Part shown: positions 22,899 through 32,848 of the stretch, in pieces
Numbering within the stretch: the stretch's first letter is position 1
How the letters are laid out: the number at the start of each line of letters is the position of its first letter
Assembly (NCBI RefSeq): GCF_026013615.1
Contig: NZ_JAPDPI010000034.1
Location: 1 to 55,459 of the forward strand
Origin: Plebeiibacterium marinum
Lineage (GTDB): Bacteria > Bacteroidota > Bacteroidia > Bacteroidales > Marinilabiliaceae
Reading direction: 5' to 3'
DNA: 55,459 nucleotides
Translations under genes and position numbers: made by a program
The notes under the pieces: generated by a model
Seen by the model: only the letters and a program-made list of their open reading frames with translations
Databases searched by the model: none
What the model was told of the DNA's origin: nothing

Positions 22899-23093
22899 TC
22901 AATGTAAAAAGCAGTCCACATTAAATTTCAATAATACTTCAATATTCAGGTCACGGGCACGTTTAAAAGGCCCGTCCAAAAGCAGTACATCTTCCAACGG
23001 AAACTGACCTGGATAATAGTCTTTACTCTCCTTTAATGTTGTGGTACAAGCAAATAACATCATATTTGCCATACACAATACTTTGTTAAACAT
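22899..23093 (-). pseudogene. GH127 N-terminal remnant
   Basis: A 64-residue frame whose second half (YYPGQFPLEDVLLLDGPFKR and on to LLKFNVDCF) matches residues about 31-67 of the intact GH127 at 2255-4687. It then stops, so more than 90 percent of the enzyme, including all metal and catalytic residues, is missing. The first 25 residues contain a lipobox-like LFAC but no positively charged start typical of a signal peptide. The remnant lies 39 bp beyond the dead transposase fragment. The original signal-peptide start may be the one now fused to that fragment (see 23133-23759). Confidence 0.8.
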
Positions 23094-23132
23094 TCAAGCG
23101 ACAATAGTGCCGTAATATAATAGCTCCTTTGC

Positions 23133-23759
23133 CTATTTTATATTTTTAGGCCAGTGTGGGTTAATGCCCAACTTGTCAAAAAACAAATCTAACTGTAATG
23201 CATTGTGGTTTATTATTTTGACGTCCATCATCGAAAACGATCTTCTATGCTCTTTGGGTATACTCAACCAATGAGTAACCTTGGCAAGATTAATGGCTGT
23301 CAGAGAAGCGTTAAAGTGAAAACCCAATTTGTTTTCGCTTCTGGTTTGACAATCATTTAAGCCAATATGCTGTTTTGCTTCTCTGTAAAGAGATGCAATT
23401 TGGAAACGACTTTGATAAGATTTCAGGATATCAGAAGCGTGCATGTTAATATCTGTTGAGAAACATAGTTTATAAACCTGTTTACCCTTTTCGTTGCAAT
23501 AAAGGGCATGTACAACCTTTATGCTACGTTTTAAGGATATGGAATGTACAATGGCACTATGAACTACAGCGTGCTCATCTTTTGACACTAGCTTAAAGTG
23601 CTTCATGTCTATATTGTTATGATCAACCTTCCCATCGTATTTTTGGGGTCTTCCAGTTTTACTTGTTGGCTCACCTTGATACAGGTATCTCAAATTAGCA
23701 TCATCCCTTAATCTGCCAATTAAAAAGCTCAGGACTAATAAATTCGCAAACTTTTTCAT
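23133..23759 (-). pseudogene. IS4-type transposase, inactive C-terminal remnant
   Basis: From about residue 15 on, this 208-residue frame matches the C-terminal half of IS4-type DDE transposases (GRLRDDANLRYLYQGEP...GRPQKYDG). The second catalytic Asp is near residue 103 (STDINM). The YREK block is YQSRFQIASLYREAK: Y115, R118 and K129 are present, but the catalytic Glu expected at 122 is Ala. The N-terminal half with the first Asp is gone. The first 14 residues (MKKFANLLVLSFLI) look like a signal-peptide start belonging to another gene. I see no complete terminal inverted repeats. It cannot encode an active transposase. Confidence 0.82.
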
Positions 23760-23776
23760 AGCTTAGGTTATTGATT

Positions 23777-24763
23777 TCATTTTAAATTGGCCGATTTTAC
23801 ACCATCTAACGTTTGAATCACTTTCTTAATTGTACCGTCTTTATTAAAATTCAAATAATCAACACAAACCGATCTGCGATAATTTCCACCGGTAGGTAAG
23901 ACTCCATTATGATAGAAATAGTAGGTCTTGCCTTTAAAATCGATAATCCCTGGATGCGTTGTTGAACTTTTGGGAACAGTGTCTTGCACTACGCCTTGAT
24001 GAACCCAAGGCCCTTCAATACTTTCAGAGGTACAGTACTCCACCGATTCGGGAAAATGGGCTGCGTAAACCAGGTAATAAATTCCCTTTCTTTTATAAAT
24101 CCATGGAGCCTCTGTAAAATTTTTGGGTGTAAAGGTGTGAATCGGGCCGTCAACTTCAATCATATTATCCTTGAGTTTAACCCATTTGCAACTCCCGTTG
24201 CCCCAAAACAAATATGTTTGCCCATTGTCATCAATAAAAACAGCAGGGTCAAGATCGTCCCAGGAATGTTTCATGTCGGTTGTCATATCGTTCGTGATCA
24301 ATGCTTTGCCAAGCGCATCTTTAAATGGACCGGTTGGACTGTCGCCAACAGCAACCCCAATAGCGACACCCCCTTTGCTGTTTTCTTCGGCTTTGTGGAT
24401 GATGGAAATATACCAGTAAAACTTACCGTTTCGTTCAATACACTGAGCAGCATTGGCAGCATAGGCAGCCCATTTGAAATCTTTGGTAGTCAGGCATGGC
24501 CCATAGCTTTGCCAGTTTACCATATCGGTGGTTGAATACACTAGCCAGTCGGACATATGATAGGTTTTGGCATCGACAGTTGCCGTATCGTGACCAACAT
24601 AAAGATACACGGTATTCTTATAAACCAATGGGGCAGGATCGGCGGTAAAAACATTGGTAATGATTGGATTTTGGGCAGTTGAGCCATTGAAAAACAAAAC
24701 CAATACAACTAAAAGACTAGTAAGCCTCGCTATAAATATCCAATTAAAAATCATAAAATTCAT
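23777..24763 (-). CDS. GH43 glycosidase without CBM6
   Basis: Exported GH43 enzyme close in sequence to its neighbour at 24817-26154. Numbering from the longest frame (start 24835): base Asp66 (FTADPAPLVY), Asp196 (DLDPAVFIDD) and acid Glu242 (FTEAPWIYKR). The longest frame overlaps the upstream gene. The ATG at 24763 (MNFMIFNWIF) gives a good signal peptide ending in STAQ and about 53 bp of spacing. The protein stops at GVKSANLK, the point where the four related GH43 genes continue through a linker into a CBM6 domain. The IS remnant begins 17 bp later, so the CBM6 may have been lost when that element arrived. The catalytic domain itself is complete. Confidence 0.85.
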   Translation of the reverse strand: MNFMIFNWIFIARLTSLLVVLVLFFNGSTAQNPIITNVFTADPAPLVYKNTVYLYVGHDTATVDAKTYHMSDWLVYSTTDMVNWQSYGPCLTTKDFKWAAYAANAAQCIERNGKFYWYISIIHKAEENSKGGVAIGVAVGDSPTGPFKDALGKALITNDMTTDMKHSWDDLDPAVFIDDNGQTYLFWGNGSCKWVKLKDNMIEVDGPIHTFTPKNFTEAPWIYKRKGIYYLVYAAHFPESVEYCTSESIEGPWVHQGVVQDTVPKSSTTHPGIIDFKGKTYYFYHNGVLPTGGNYRRSVCVDYLNFNKDGTIKKVIQTLDGVKSANLK

Positions 24764-24816
24764 TTTTATGTAGTATAAATGCAATTTAAAATATATAGAA
24801 TCAATTATGTTCCAAG

Positions 24817-26154
24817 TTATTGGAACTTCCACCAATCAAAGTTCAACAATTCGCCTTCGCCACCTTTAAAAACCAAATAAAGATCATGAACACCTTTAAT
24901 TTTCTTCACCTTGGCATTTATAGTTGACCACTTGTCGAATCCTCCTGTACTGTTCACCTCGCAAACGCCCAATAGTATGCCATCCTGCCCTCCAAGCCTT
25001 ATTTCGATACTGCCTTTTGCAGAAGAGGCCACTTGGGCAACAAACTTTTTGGCGCCTTTGCCAAAATCAACATCCCTTATCTTGATATAATCACCATGGC
25101 TGATGCTTGACATATAAACGCCGACATTTTTATCATCAGCAGCTACAAGCCCATGTGACCATGCCATTGTTTCGGCTTCCACACGTTCGAATGGAATGAA
25201 CTTGCCCACACTGGTTTTGACCCCTCCTTTTGTTGTGGTTAACAGGGGGATTGTTCCGTCGGGATTCAAGCTAAATTCCTCGACACAAACCGACCTGTGG
25301 AAACTGTTTCCACCCGGTAATGTTCCGTTGTGATAAACAAAATACCACTTCCCTTTAAATTCAGTAATTGCCTGATGGCTGGTTTGGCAATTATCGACTG
25401 GGTTTAATATCCGTCCCTGATAATCCCATGGGCCGATGGGGGAATTACTGGTGCAATATTCGATGGTAGATGGCAAACTTGATGAGTACGATAAATAATA
25501 TTTCCCATTAATCTTTTGAAGCCAGGGGGCTTCTCCAAATTTGGGAACATTGGCATACTGAACCTCGCCCGAAAAACTAATCATATCGTCGTTCAGTTTT
25601 ACATATTTGCACTTTCCATTGCCCCAATACATGTAAGCTTGTCCGTCATCGTCAACAAAAACGGTTGGGTCAATGTCGTCGAAATCGCCCTGATTGGGGG
25701 TCATATCAGTGGTAATGATGGCCGAACCTTTCGCATCGACAAATGGTCCGGTGGGACTATCGCTAACCGCTACGCCAATGGCTTTGCCTTTTTTCTCTCT
25801 GTGGCTGGTTGATATGTACCAATAAAATTTCCCTTTGTGATAAACACATTGGCTGGCCCATGCATCGCCATTTGTCCATTTAAAGTCGGTTACCTTCAGT
25901 TTTGGACCGTGGTCGGTCCAGTTTACCATATCGGTTGACGAATAAACCCTCCACTCATGCATACTAAACCATCCTCCTGTGGGTGAAGCCTGATCTCTGC
26001 CGGCATAAATATAAAAACGTCCGTTATGAACCAACGAAGCAGCATCGGCTGTGTAATTTGTCTGAACAATAGGGTTTTGTGCGTAGGAAAAAACAAGTAG
26101 TCCTACCACTAGGAATGAAAAAAATGTAAACTTTATTTTAAATAATAAATTCAT
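24817..26154 (-). CDS. GH43 arabinofuranosidase/xylosidase with C-terminal CBM6
   Basis: A 445-residue exported enzyme with a signal peptide ending near residue 26 (SYAQ). GH43 residues are Asp37 (YTADAASLVH; the proline-rich ADPAP of the paralogues has changed), Asp162 (DDIDPTVFVDDD) and Glu208 (FGEAPWLQK). The CBM6 domain at about 320-445 runs from VEAETMAWSHG to NFDWWKFQ. It starts 29 bp after the GH2 stop and is co-transcribed with it and with the following GH43. It probably acts on arabinofuranosyl or xylosyl decorations; specificity is not readable. Confidence 0.9.
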   Translation of the reverse strand: MNLLFKIKFTFFSFLVVGLLVFSYAQNPIVQTNYTADAASLVHNGRFYIYAGRDQASPTGGWFSMHEWRVYSSTDMVNWTDHGPKLKVTDFKWTNGDAWASQCVYHKGKFYWYISTSHREKKGKAIGVAVSDSPTGPFVDAKGSAIITTDMTPNQGDFDDIDPTVFVDDDGQAYMYWGNGKCKYVKLNDDMISFSGEVQYANVPKFGEAPWLQKINGKYYLSYSSSLPSTIEYCTSNSPIGPWDYQGRILNPVDNCQTSHQAITEFKGKWYFVYHNGTLPGGNSFHRSVCVEEFSLNPDGTIPLLTTTKGGVKTSVGKFIPFERVEAETMAWSHGLVAADDKNVGVYMSSISHGDYIKIRDVDFGKGAKKFVAQVASSAKGSIEIRLGGQDGILLGVCEVNSTGGFDKWSTINAKVKKIKGVHDLYLVFKGGEGELLNFDWWKFQ

Positions 26155-26183
26155 ATATTATAGCTGTATATTTATGAAATTGT

Positions 26184-29100
26184 CTATTCTATTATTTCCA
26201 ACACAAACCCATACGAATAGGGCTTATTTCCATCGATTGCATATTGCTCCAATGTTCTCGCGCCCCACGAGTCGTTTCCTCCGACACCTTCAATATTGAG
26301 GTCGATGTTTACGTTCACATATTCTCTGCGTGGCAACTGGTAATTGTGTAGCATGTTTTCGGTATCCTCTTCAGAATAAGGCCAAGCACGGAAACAAAGC
26401 GGTTGCAAACCATTAATTGCCAGTTTTCTGCCCAGGCTGTTCCCAAACGAAAACCAACGTACATCGCAACGGTTGGCATTGTCTTGCGGCACTACATAAG
26501 GCGTAATAAATTCTTCCAACCCTTTTTTGTAGTAGCCAACTAATGCCCCAGTTTTGCGATCGGGGTAGTTTTCAAATTCGCCCAGGCCATACCATTCTAC
26601 TTGGTTCATATTGGCAGGCAACCTCATGCGCATCCCAAATTTGGGTATCATGGCAATTCCTTGGGTTATTGGGGTGTAAATGGCTTCAACCTGTATTTTG
26701 CCTGCTCCGTTTACGGTGTATTTCAATTGATAGTTAGCACCAACCGGAAGCTCCATCTCGAAAGTAACCACTGTGAAGCCATTATCAGTATTGACTTTAT
26801 AGCCTTTTACTTTTCGATTTTTGGCGGCGTTGCGCCATGCACCAAGGCGGTTGTTGTAACCATTGCGCCGTTGGTTTTCATTGGCGGGTTTCCAGAAGCA
26901 GGGTTCCAGTTCGTCCTGCAAAACTTCATCGCCATTTACCTTCCAGCTTTTCATAGCCCCAGTGGATTTATCAAGAACGATGGATGCTGTTCCTGTTGTA
27001 ATTTCAATCCCCGTTGCCGTCTCTTTCACCACAGGAGCAGTGGCTTCTTGTGCTATTTCCGAAAAGGTATATGGGTTTAGCACAAACTGCTTTCGGGCCA
27101 CTATGAAACCTTTTTCGGCCCATAGGGTGGGTTTGGGCAATTTGGCATATACGTTGAGCAATAGTTCACCCTTTGCTTCATCCATAAAAGGAATTTCAAG
27201 TATATCGTTGGCATTCAACGGTTGATCACCGGCTTTGATTACCCGCCCGTTGTCCAAAAATTCGTAGGCATATTCAAAATCGTTCAACGAAGTAAAATCA
27301 AGTTTACTGATAACTTGCACGTTTGAAGAGTTGGATACCATGCTAAAATCGATGTATTGCTGAACCTTTTGCGCTTCGTAATAATGAGGGTGCGGAATGC
27401 GGTCGGCACCAATCAGGCCGTTTATCAAAAATGATCCGTCGTTGGGCTTGTCGCCAAAATCGCCGCCATAGGCCCAGTATTCGTCAGGTTTGAGGTTGAC
27501 CGATTGTGGGTTGTTGCCAAAAGCTAATGGCGAGCCATCTTGTTTTTTGGAAATAGCCTGATCGACCCAATCCCAAATGGCAGCTCCGGCTATGCTCTTA
27601 TCTGCCTCAATCACATCCCAATATTCTTGAAAATTACCCAAAGAATTGCCCATTGCATGGGCATATTCGCGCATCATCACGGGGCGGTCTGAAATCTTCT
27701 CGGCCAATTCATTCAATTTCAGTGGAGGTAAATACCCATTGTCGTACACATCAGAAACCGAGCGATCTGAGTCAGAATAGACCAAGCGAGAGGAGTCAAG
27801 AGCCTTAATTGTGTCGCGCATACCACTCAAATTTAGTCCTCTACCGCCTTCATTGCCCAACGACCAAAAAACAATGCTCGGACTGTTCTTATCGCGTTGC
27901 ACCATCGATACGGCTCGGTCAACGTGAGCTTTGGTCCATTGTGGGTTATCGCCCAACTCTTTGTTCCCAATTCCATAGCCGTGCGATTCTTGGTTGGCGT
28001 CGATCATTACATAAATCCCATAGAGGTCGCACAATTCATAAAAAAGTGGTGAATGCGGATAATGTGCCGTGCGCACCATATTGAAATTGCCTTGTTTGAT
28101 CAACCGCACATCCAATTCGGTGGTTTTTGCATCAACATAACGGCCTGTGCGCGGATGGTGGTCGTGGCGGTTAACACCTTTTAGCTTGATGGCTTTTCCA
28201 TTGATTTTCAACACTTCCCCATCAACTTCTATTCTGCGTACGCCCAAGTGATATTGGAATTTTTCGATTTCATTCTTTTTATCGCTAAGTGTTATGGAAA
28301 CATTGTACAGATATGGGTCTTCCGATGACCATAACCGTGGGTTGGCAAGTATGTCTTTCAACACCACTTCTTGCGAATCGAAACCTGCAACCAATGGAAC
28401 TGCTTTAACCAATATTTTTTCAACTGTTTTCCCATTTTTGTCGTTCCCCGTGATTTTAACTTCCAATTTCAAGTTGCCCATTTTTTTCTTATTTTGGTTT
28501 CTGATTGAAACTTTAGCACCAACTGTGGCCGAAGAAAAACCTTTTAATGGTTCGGCAATAATAAAATAGTCGCGGATATGAGTTTTGGGCCTTACCCAAA
28601 GTTCCACCGGTCTGAATATTCCACTTAATCGCCAGTAGTCCTGGTCTTCAAGGTAACTACCATCGCTCCAACGATAAACCTCAACGGCCAAACAGTTTTC
28701 CCCTTCTTTTATAAAATCGGTTACATCGAATTCGGCTGGTGAATAGGAATTTTGGCTATACCCAACTTTTTGCCCGTTCACCCAAACGTACATGGCCGAT
28801 TCTACCCCTTCGAAATGCAGATAAAACTGCTTGTCTACCATGCCGGGTTCCACCTTGAATGTGGTAACATATGAACCAACGGGGTTGCGGTTTTCGTACG
28901 AAGTCCAATCCTTTGGCGGTTCGCTGGATACCTGGGGTTGGTTGCGATTAAACGGGTAGTTGATGTTGGTATAAATGGGCGTTCCGAACCCTTGCATTTG
29001 CCAGTTGCCCAGAATTTGGATATTGTCCCAGGCTGTTACATCGTAATCGGCTTTATAAAAATCGACTGGGCGTACTTCGGGTTTTGGCGACCATTTGAAC

Positions 29101-29282
29101 TTCCAAGTGCCATTGAGCGAAACAATTTCTTTGCATTCGTTTTTCTTCGAAGGGAGCACCAGCGAACTATGGTAGGCTTCTTTATTGATCCCAATTACGC
29201 TTGGGTTTTCCCAGTCTGCAGGTGCTTGCGATTTGGACTGTAGAACAATGAGCATCAAGCCAATAATCAATATTGTTTTCAT
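26184..29282 (-). CDS. GH2 beta-galactosidase (LacZ-type)
   Basis: A 1032-residue exported enzyme of typical LacZ-type length and domain order: signal peptide (1-19), jelly-roll sugar-binding domain (about 50-230), Ig-like domain (about 235-340), barrel (about 350-620), second Ig-like domain, and C-terminal Bgal_small_N domain (about 755-1030). The acid/base is Glu478 in SLGNEGG and the nucleophile Glu539 in MMREYAHAMGN; NRHDHHP (about 371-377) is also present. It would release terminal beta-galactose, for example from xylan side chains ending in galactose. It is the second gene of the unit starting at 31408, with 29-bp gaps on both sides. Confidence 0.92.
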   Translation of the reverse strand: MKTILIIGLMLIVLQSKSQAPADWENPSVIGINKEAYHSSLVLPSKKNECKEIVSLNGTWKFKWSPKPEVRPVDFYKADYDVTAWDNIQILGNWQMQGFGTPIYTNINYPFNRNQPQVSSEPPKDWTSYENRNPVGSYVTTFKVEPGMVDKQFYLHFEGVESAMYVWVNGQKVGYSQNSYSPAEFDVTDFIKEGENCLAVEVYRWSDGSYLEDQDYWRLSGIFRPVELWVRPKTHIRDYFIIAEPLKGFSSATVGAKVSIRNQNKKKMGNLKLEVKITGNDKNGKTVEKILVKAVPLVAGFDSQEVVLKDILANPRLWSSEDPYLYNVSITLSDKKNEIEKFQYHLGVRRIEVDGEVLKINGKAIKLKGVNRHDHHPRTGRYVDAKTTELDVRLIKQGNFNMVRTAHYPHSPLFYELCDLYGIYVMIDANQESHGYGIGNKELGDNPQWTKAHVDRAVSMVQRDKNSPSIVFWSLGNEGGRGLNLSGMRDTIKALDSSRLVYSDSDRSVSDVYDNGYLPPLKLNELAEKISDRPVMMREYAHAMGNSLGNFQEYWDVIEADKSIAGAAIWDWVDQAISKKQDGSPLAFGNNPQSVNLKPDEYWAYGGDFGDKPNDGSFLINGLIGADRIPHPHYYEAQKVQQYIDFSMVSNSSNVQVISKLDFTSLNDFEYAYEFLDNGRVIKAGDQPLNANDILEIPFMDEAKGELLLNVYAKLPKPTLWAEKGFIVARKQFVLNPYTFSEIAQEATAPVVKETATGIEITTGTASIVLDKSTGAMKSWKVNGDEVLQDELEPCFWKPANENQRRNGYNNRLGAWRNAAKNRKVKGYKVNTDNGFTVVTFEMELPVGANYQLKYTVNGAGKIQVEAIYTPITQGIAMIPKFGMRMRLPANMNQVEWYGLGEFENYPDRKTGALVGYYKKGLEEFITPYVVPQDNANRCDVRWFSFGNSLGRKLAINGLQPLCFRAWPYSEEDTENMLHNYQLPRREYVNVNIDLNIEGVGGNDSWGARTLEQYAIDGNKPYSYGFVLEIIE

Positions 29283-29311
29283 TTTATTTTGAAGCTAATC
29301 CATTGAATATA

Positions 29312-31408
29312 TTATTCCTCTACTATTTTCCATTCAAACACTGTCCCATCTTTTCGGTCGGGAAGGGTTCCGGGGAAATCGGCTCCGTAAGGTTCGTTTG
29401 TTCCAGGGGTTAACCCCACAAAACGGTTGGTTTTAAGCGAAAGCAACATACATTGCCCATGCAACATATCCTGCCACTGAAATAAACCGGCTTCCGATTC
29501 TTCTTTGAGCATTCTTACATCGCCCGAGATACCAATGCCTACCACAGTGAGAAACCCCGTACCATTCAGGGCTTCAAGTGCTACCCGTCCTTTGCCACGA
29601 TCATGTACTTTAAACCGTACACCTTTTCCATTTGCTTCAGGCGAACCTTTTCCTTGTGAGTGCATCATTCCGTGCGGATTGGCCCATGCCAATAAGTTTG
29701 TACCCAAATTAGTCAACGTAATAACCTTCCCAACAGGGATATTATTCGAGCGGTTGGCAAGTGGCTCATCAAGCTTGAAATCTTCAAAGTCGGCATAACC
29801 ACCTTCTTTACCTTCGGTATTGAAAGCAAAAAGGGCATAACGCGACCCCTGAAAGGTTTTAAGCTGATAAGGCAATCGGATGGAATCGCCTACATTGGTA
29901 AACGTAACACCATCGGCACTATAGCTGAATTGGGCAATGTCTTCATCGTAATTGCCTGTAACTCGTAGATATACTTTTGCAGATGATAATATTTTATCGA
30001 TGGTTTTATTCTGGTATTGATCGTAGAACCGAAGAATGAAACCGCCATCTCTTCTCACCATGCCCAGGCTGGCATACGGCATGTTCAGTATGGCAAGTCC
30101 TGCAATATCACCAGACTTTAGGGCACTTGCATCGAGTAAAGTTGTACCCGATGATTCAGGGCCAATTACTCGCTGGGTAAGTGTATTCCGTGCCCAAAGA
30201 AAATCTTTAGCTGGCAAGGTAAACAAGCGTAATGAGCCATGCTTCTTGTTCAACTCCCATTTGCCATCGGTTGGGTTGTGGTTCCATTGCCATACAGGTA
30301 GAAGCTTTGTTCCCGAAAAATCGTCACTACGCTGGTAAGGCGCAATAGGAGTTGTTTGTGTTGCAACATTGGGTTTTATCCAAGTGCGTGGCGAGCGACC
30401 AAGATTTCCTTCGATCCCAAAGTAGGGCCAACCGTCTTTCCATGTAACAGGAGAAAGAAAGGTTGTTCGGCCTACCGACCTGAAATCCATCATTGAAAAG
30501 CCCCACCAGTCGCCATTGGGCAAATCGACAATACCGCCCTGATGCAATGGTACTGCACCAAAATAACTTTCAGCATCAGGTGTGAGCTTAAACTTAAAAC
30601 CAGGTTCGGGTACAGGGTGGCCAAGCCCTACATTATCGGTAAGCCACCCACATTTTGTGCCCATAGTTTCTTTTGCACTGATTACCGTTGTTTCGTAAGG
30701 ACCATAGGGTTTATCGGCACGGGCGCATTGCATACGCCCGCAAGGCGCATAGTTGGCACTGATGATGTAATACTTCCCTTTGATTTTGTAGATATGATGG
30801 CCTTCGCCCATGTTATTACCAGCAGGAATAATCACTTTTTCTGTTCCTTCTACAACGCCACTCATATCGGGCTTTAATTCCACCATTCGAACTTCGTTGT
30901 AGTTATACACTGCATAAATTTTCCCGTCATCGTCGAAAAGTACGGACAAATCGTAAATCTTTGATTTCATTGGCTTTTGTGTCCACGGTCCTTTCGGATC
31001 CTTCGCCATGAAAACCTGCATTCCATGATTGTTCACATTGGTGAAAATATAGAACATGCCATTTTGGTAACGGATACAGGGAGCCCAAACCCCTTGACCA
31101 TAGGCTTCTTTCCCATCCTGAAGGTTAAACTCAGGCCCTAACGACAAAGAATCAAGGGCATAACTCAGGAAAGTCCAGTTCACTAAGTCTTTTGAATGTA
31201 AAACAACCAAACCAGGCATGGAATGCATGGTGGTGCCAGCAAGGTAAAAATCCTCTCCAACCCGGATAATATCGGGGTCGGAAAACTCATCGTAAAAAAG
31301 TGGATTAGTATAAGTACCGTTCCCATTATCGGCTGTCCACGATTGGCTATATGAGTTGAAACTCATCAGGCAAATCGCTGCAAAAAAAAGTAGCTTCAAA
31401 AATTTCAT
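29312..31408 (-). CDS. GH43 glycosidase with concanavalin-like and trefoil-like C-terminal domains
   Basis: A 698-residue exported enzyme with a signal peptide ending near residue 21. GH43 catalytic residues are Asp44 (EFSDPDIIRV), Asp153 (IYDLSVLFDDD) and Glu202 (MGEGHHIYKI). About 365-545 are the concanavalin-like domain of XynB-type GH43s (WQWNHNPTDG, then NTLTQRVIGPES). The last 145 residues after DEPLANRS (ITLTNLGTNLL..., VALEALNGTGFLTV..., LLSLKTNRFVGL...) look like a beta-trefoil of the fascin/AbfB kind, probably carbohydrate-binding. It is the first gene of its operon, about 150 bp below promoter element B. Confidence 0.88.
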   Translation of the reverse strand: MKFLKLLFFAAICLMSFNSYSQSWTADNGNGTYTNPLFYDEFSDPDIIRVGEDFYLAGTTMHSMPGLVVLHSKDLVNWTFLSYALDSLSLGPEFNLQDGKEAYGQGVWAPCIRYQNGMFYIFTNVNNHGMQVFMAKDPKGPWTQKPMKSKIYDLSVLFDDDGKIYAVYNYNEVRMVELKPDMSGVVEGTEKVIIPAGNNMGEGHHIYKIKGKYYIISANYAPCGRMQCARADKPYGPYETTVISAKETMGTKCGWLTDNVGLGHPVPEPGFKFKLTPDAESYFGAVPLHQGGIVDLPNGDWWGFSMMDFRSVGRTTFLSPVTWKDGWPYFGIEGNLGRSPRTWIKPNVATQTTPIAPYQRSDDFSGTKLLPVWQWNHNPTDGKWELNKKHGSLRLFTLPAKDFLWARNTLTQRVIGPESSGTTLLDASALKSGDIAGLAILNMPYASLGMVRRDGGFILRFYDQYQNKTIDKILSSAKVYLRVTGNYDEDIAQFSYSADGVTFTNVGDSIRLPYQLKTFQGSRYALFAFNTEGKEGGYADFEDFKLDEPLANRSNNIPVGKVITLTNLGTNLLAWANPHGMMHSQGKGSPEANGKGVRFKVHDRGKGRVALEALNGTGFLTVVGIGISGDVRMLKEESEAGLFQWQDMLHGQCMLLSLKTNRFVGLTPGTNEPYGADFPGTLPDRKDGTVFEWKIVEE

Positions 31409-31853
31409 TTTTTTAATATGTCTTTTAAATTTTTATCTAATCAATCTTAAACACTACCGAAGTGGCAACAATGACATTAAAGCTGTTTAACTTCATAAGT
31501 AAAATATTTTAATAAAAATACTCCCTACAATAGTTTAAATATCAACTAGAGTACAGCGGGCTAATGTATGTGTATAAATGAAGATTGTATTTTGGTTTAA
31601 GATATTTCGTTTCTAATATCAAACAAAACATCATTAAATAATACATTATAACAGCTAAAAAGATTTATCAAGAAATAGCCCCACTGCTAGGTTATTAGCT
31701 AAAATTGCCCATCACCTTAGGATACTTATTTGGCTCCTCAACTTTTCAGAGATTTAATTTAAGCATATGCATACAATAACTCACCTAAGTCAAAACATAT
31801 AAACTTAATGCCATAACAATCACTAAGAAATAATTACTAAAGTATTTCTCCAC
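31409..31853. other. 445-bp intergenic region: promoter
   Basis: No gene. It contains promoter element B (31560-31620) and, right after the broken CE1 gene, a weak hairpin (31826-31832 with 31843-31849) that may end the preceding operon. About 200 bp between them show nothing. Confidence 0.6.
31560..31620 (-). promoter_or_regulatory. shared promoter element, copy B (before GH43-GH2 operon)
   Basis: Core at 31601-31620 (minus strand GATATTAGAAACGAAATATC, then TTAAA), 32-bp spacer, TACATTAGC at 31560-31568. The leader to the ATG at 31408 would be about 145 nt. Confidence 0.7.
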
Positions 31854-32838
<985 letters not shown>

Positions 32839-32848
32839 GATAAATAGA

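Noticed and set aside
23984-24535. 183-codon plus-strand frame inside the GH43 without CBM6
   Set aside because: Antisense shadow; its length reflects codon bias of the real gene.
26601-27080. 159-codon plus-strand frame inside GH2
   Set aside because: Antisense shadow of a complete LacZ-type gene; no recognisable features.
31686-31746. Possible seventh promoter module (TAACCTAGC on the minus strand)
   Set aside because: No core-like sequence at the required 32-bp distance.
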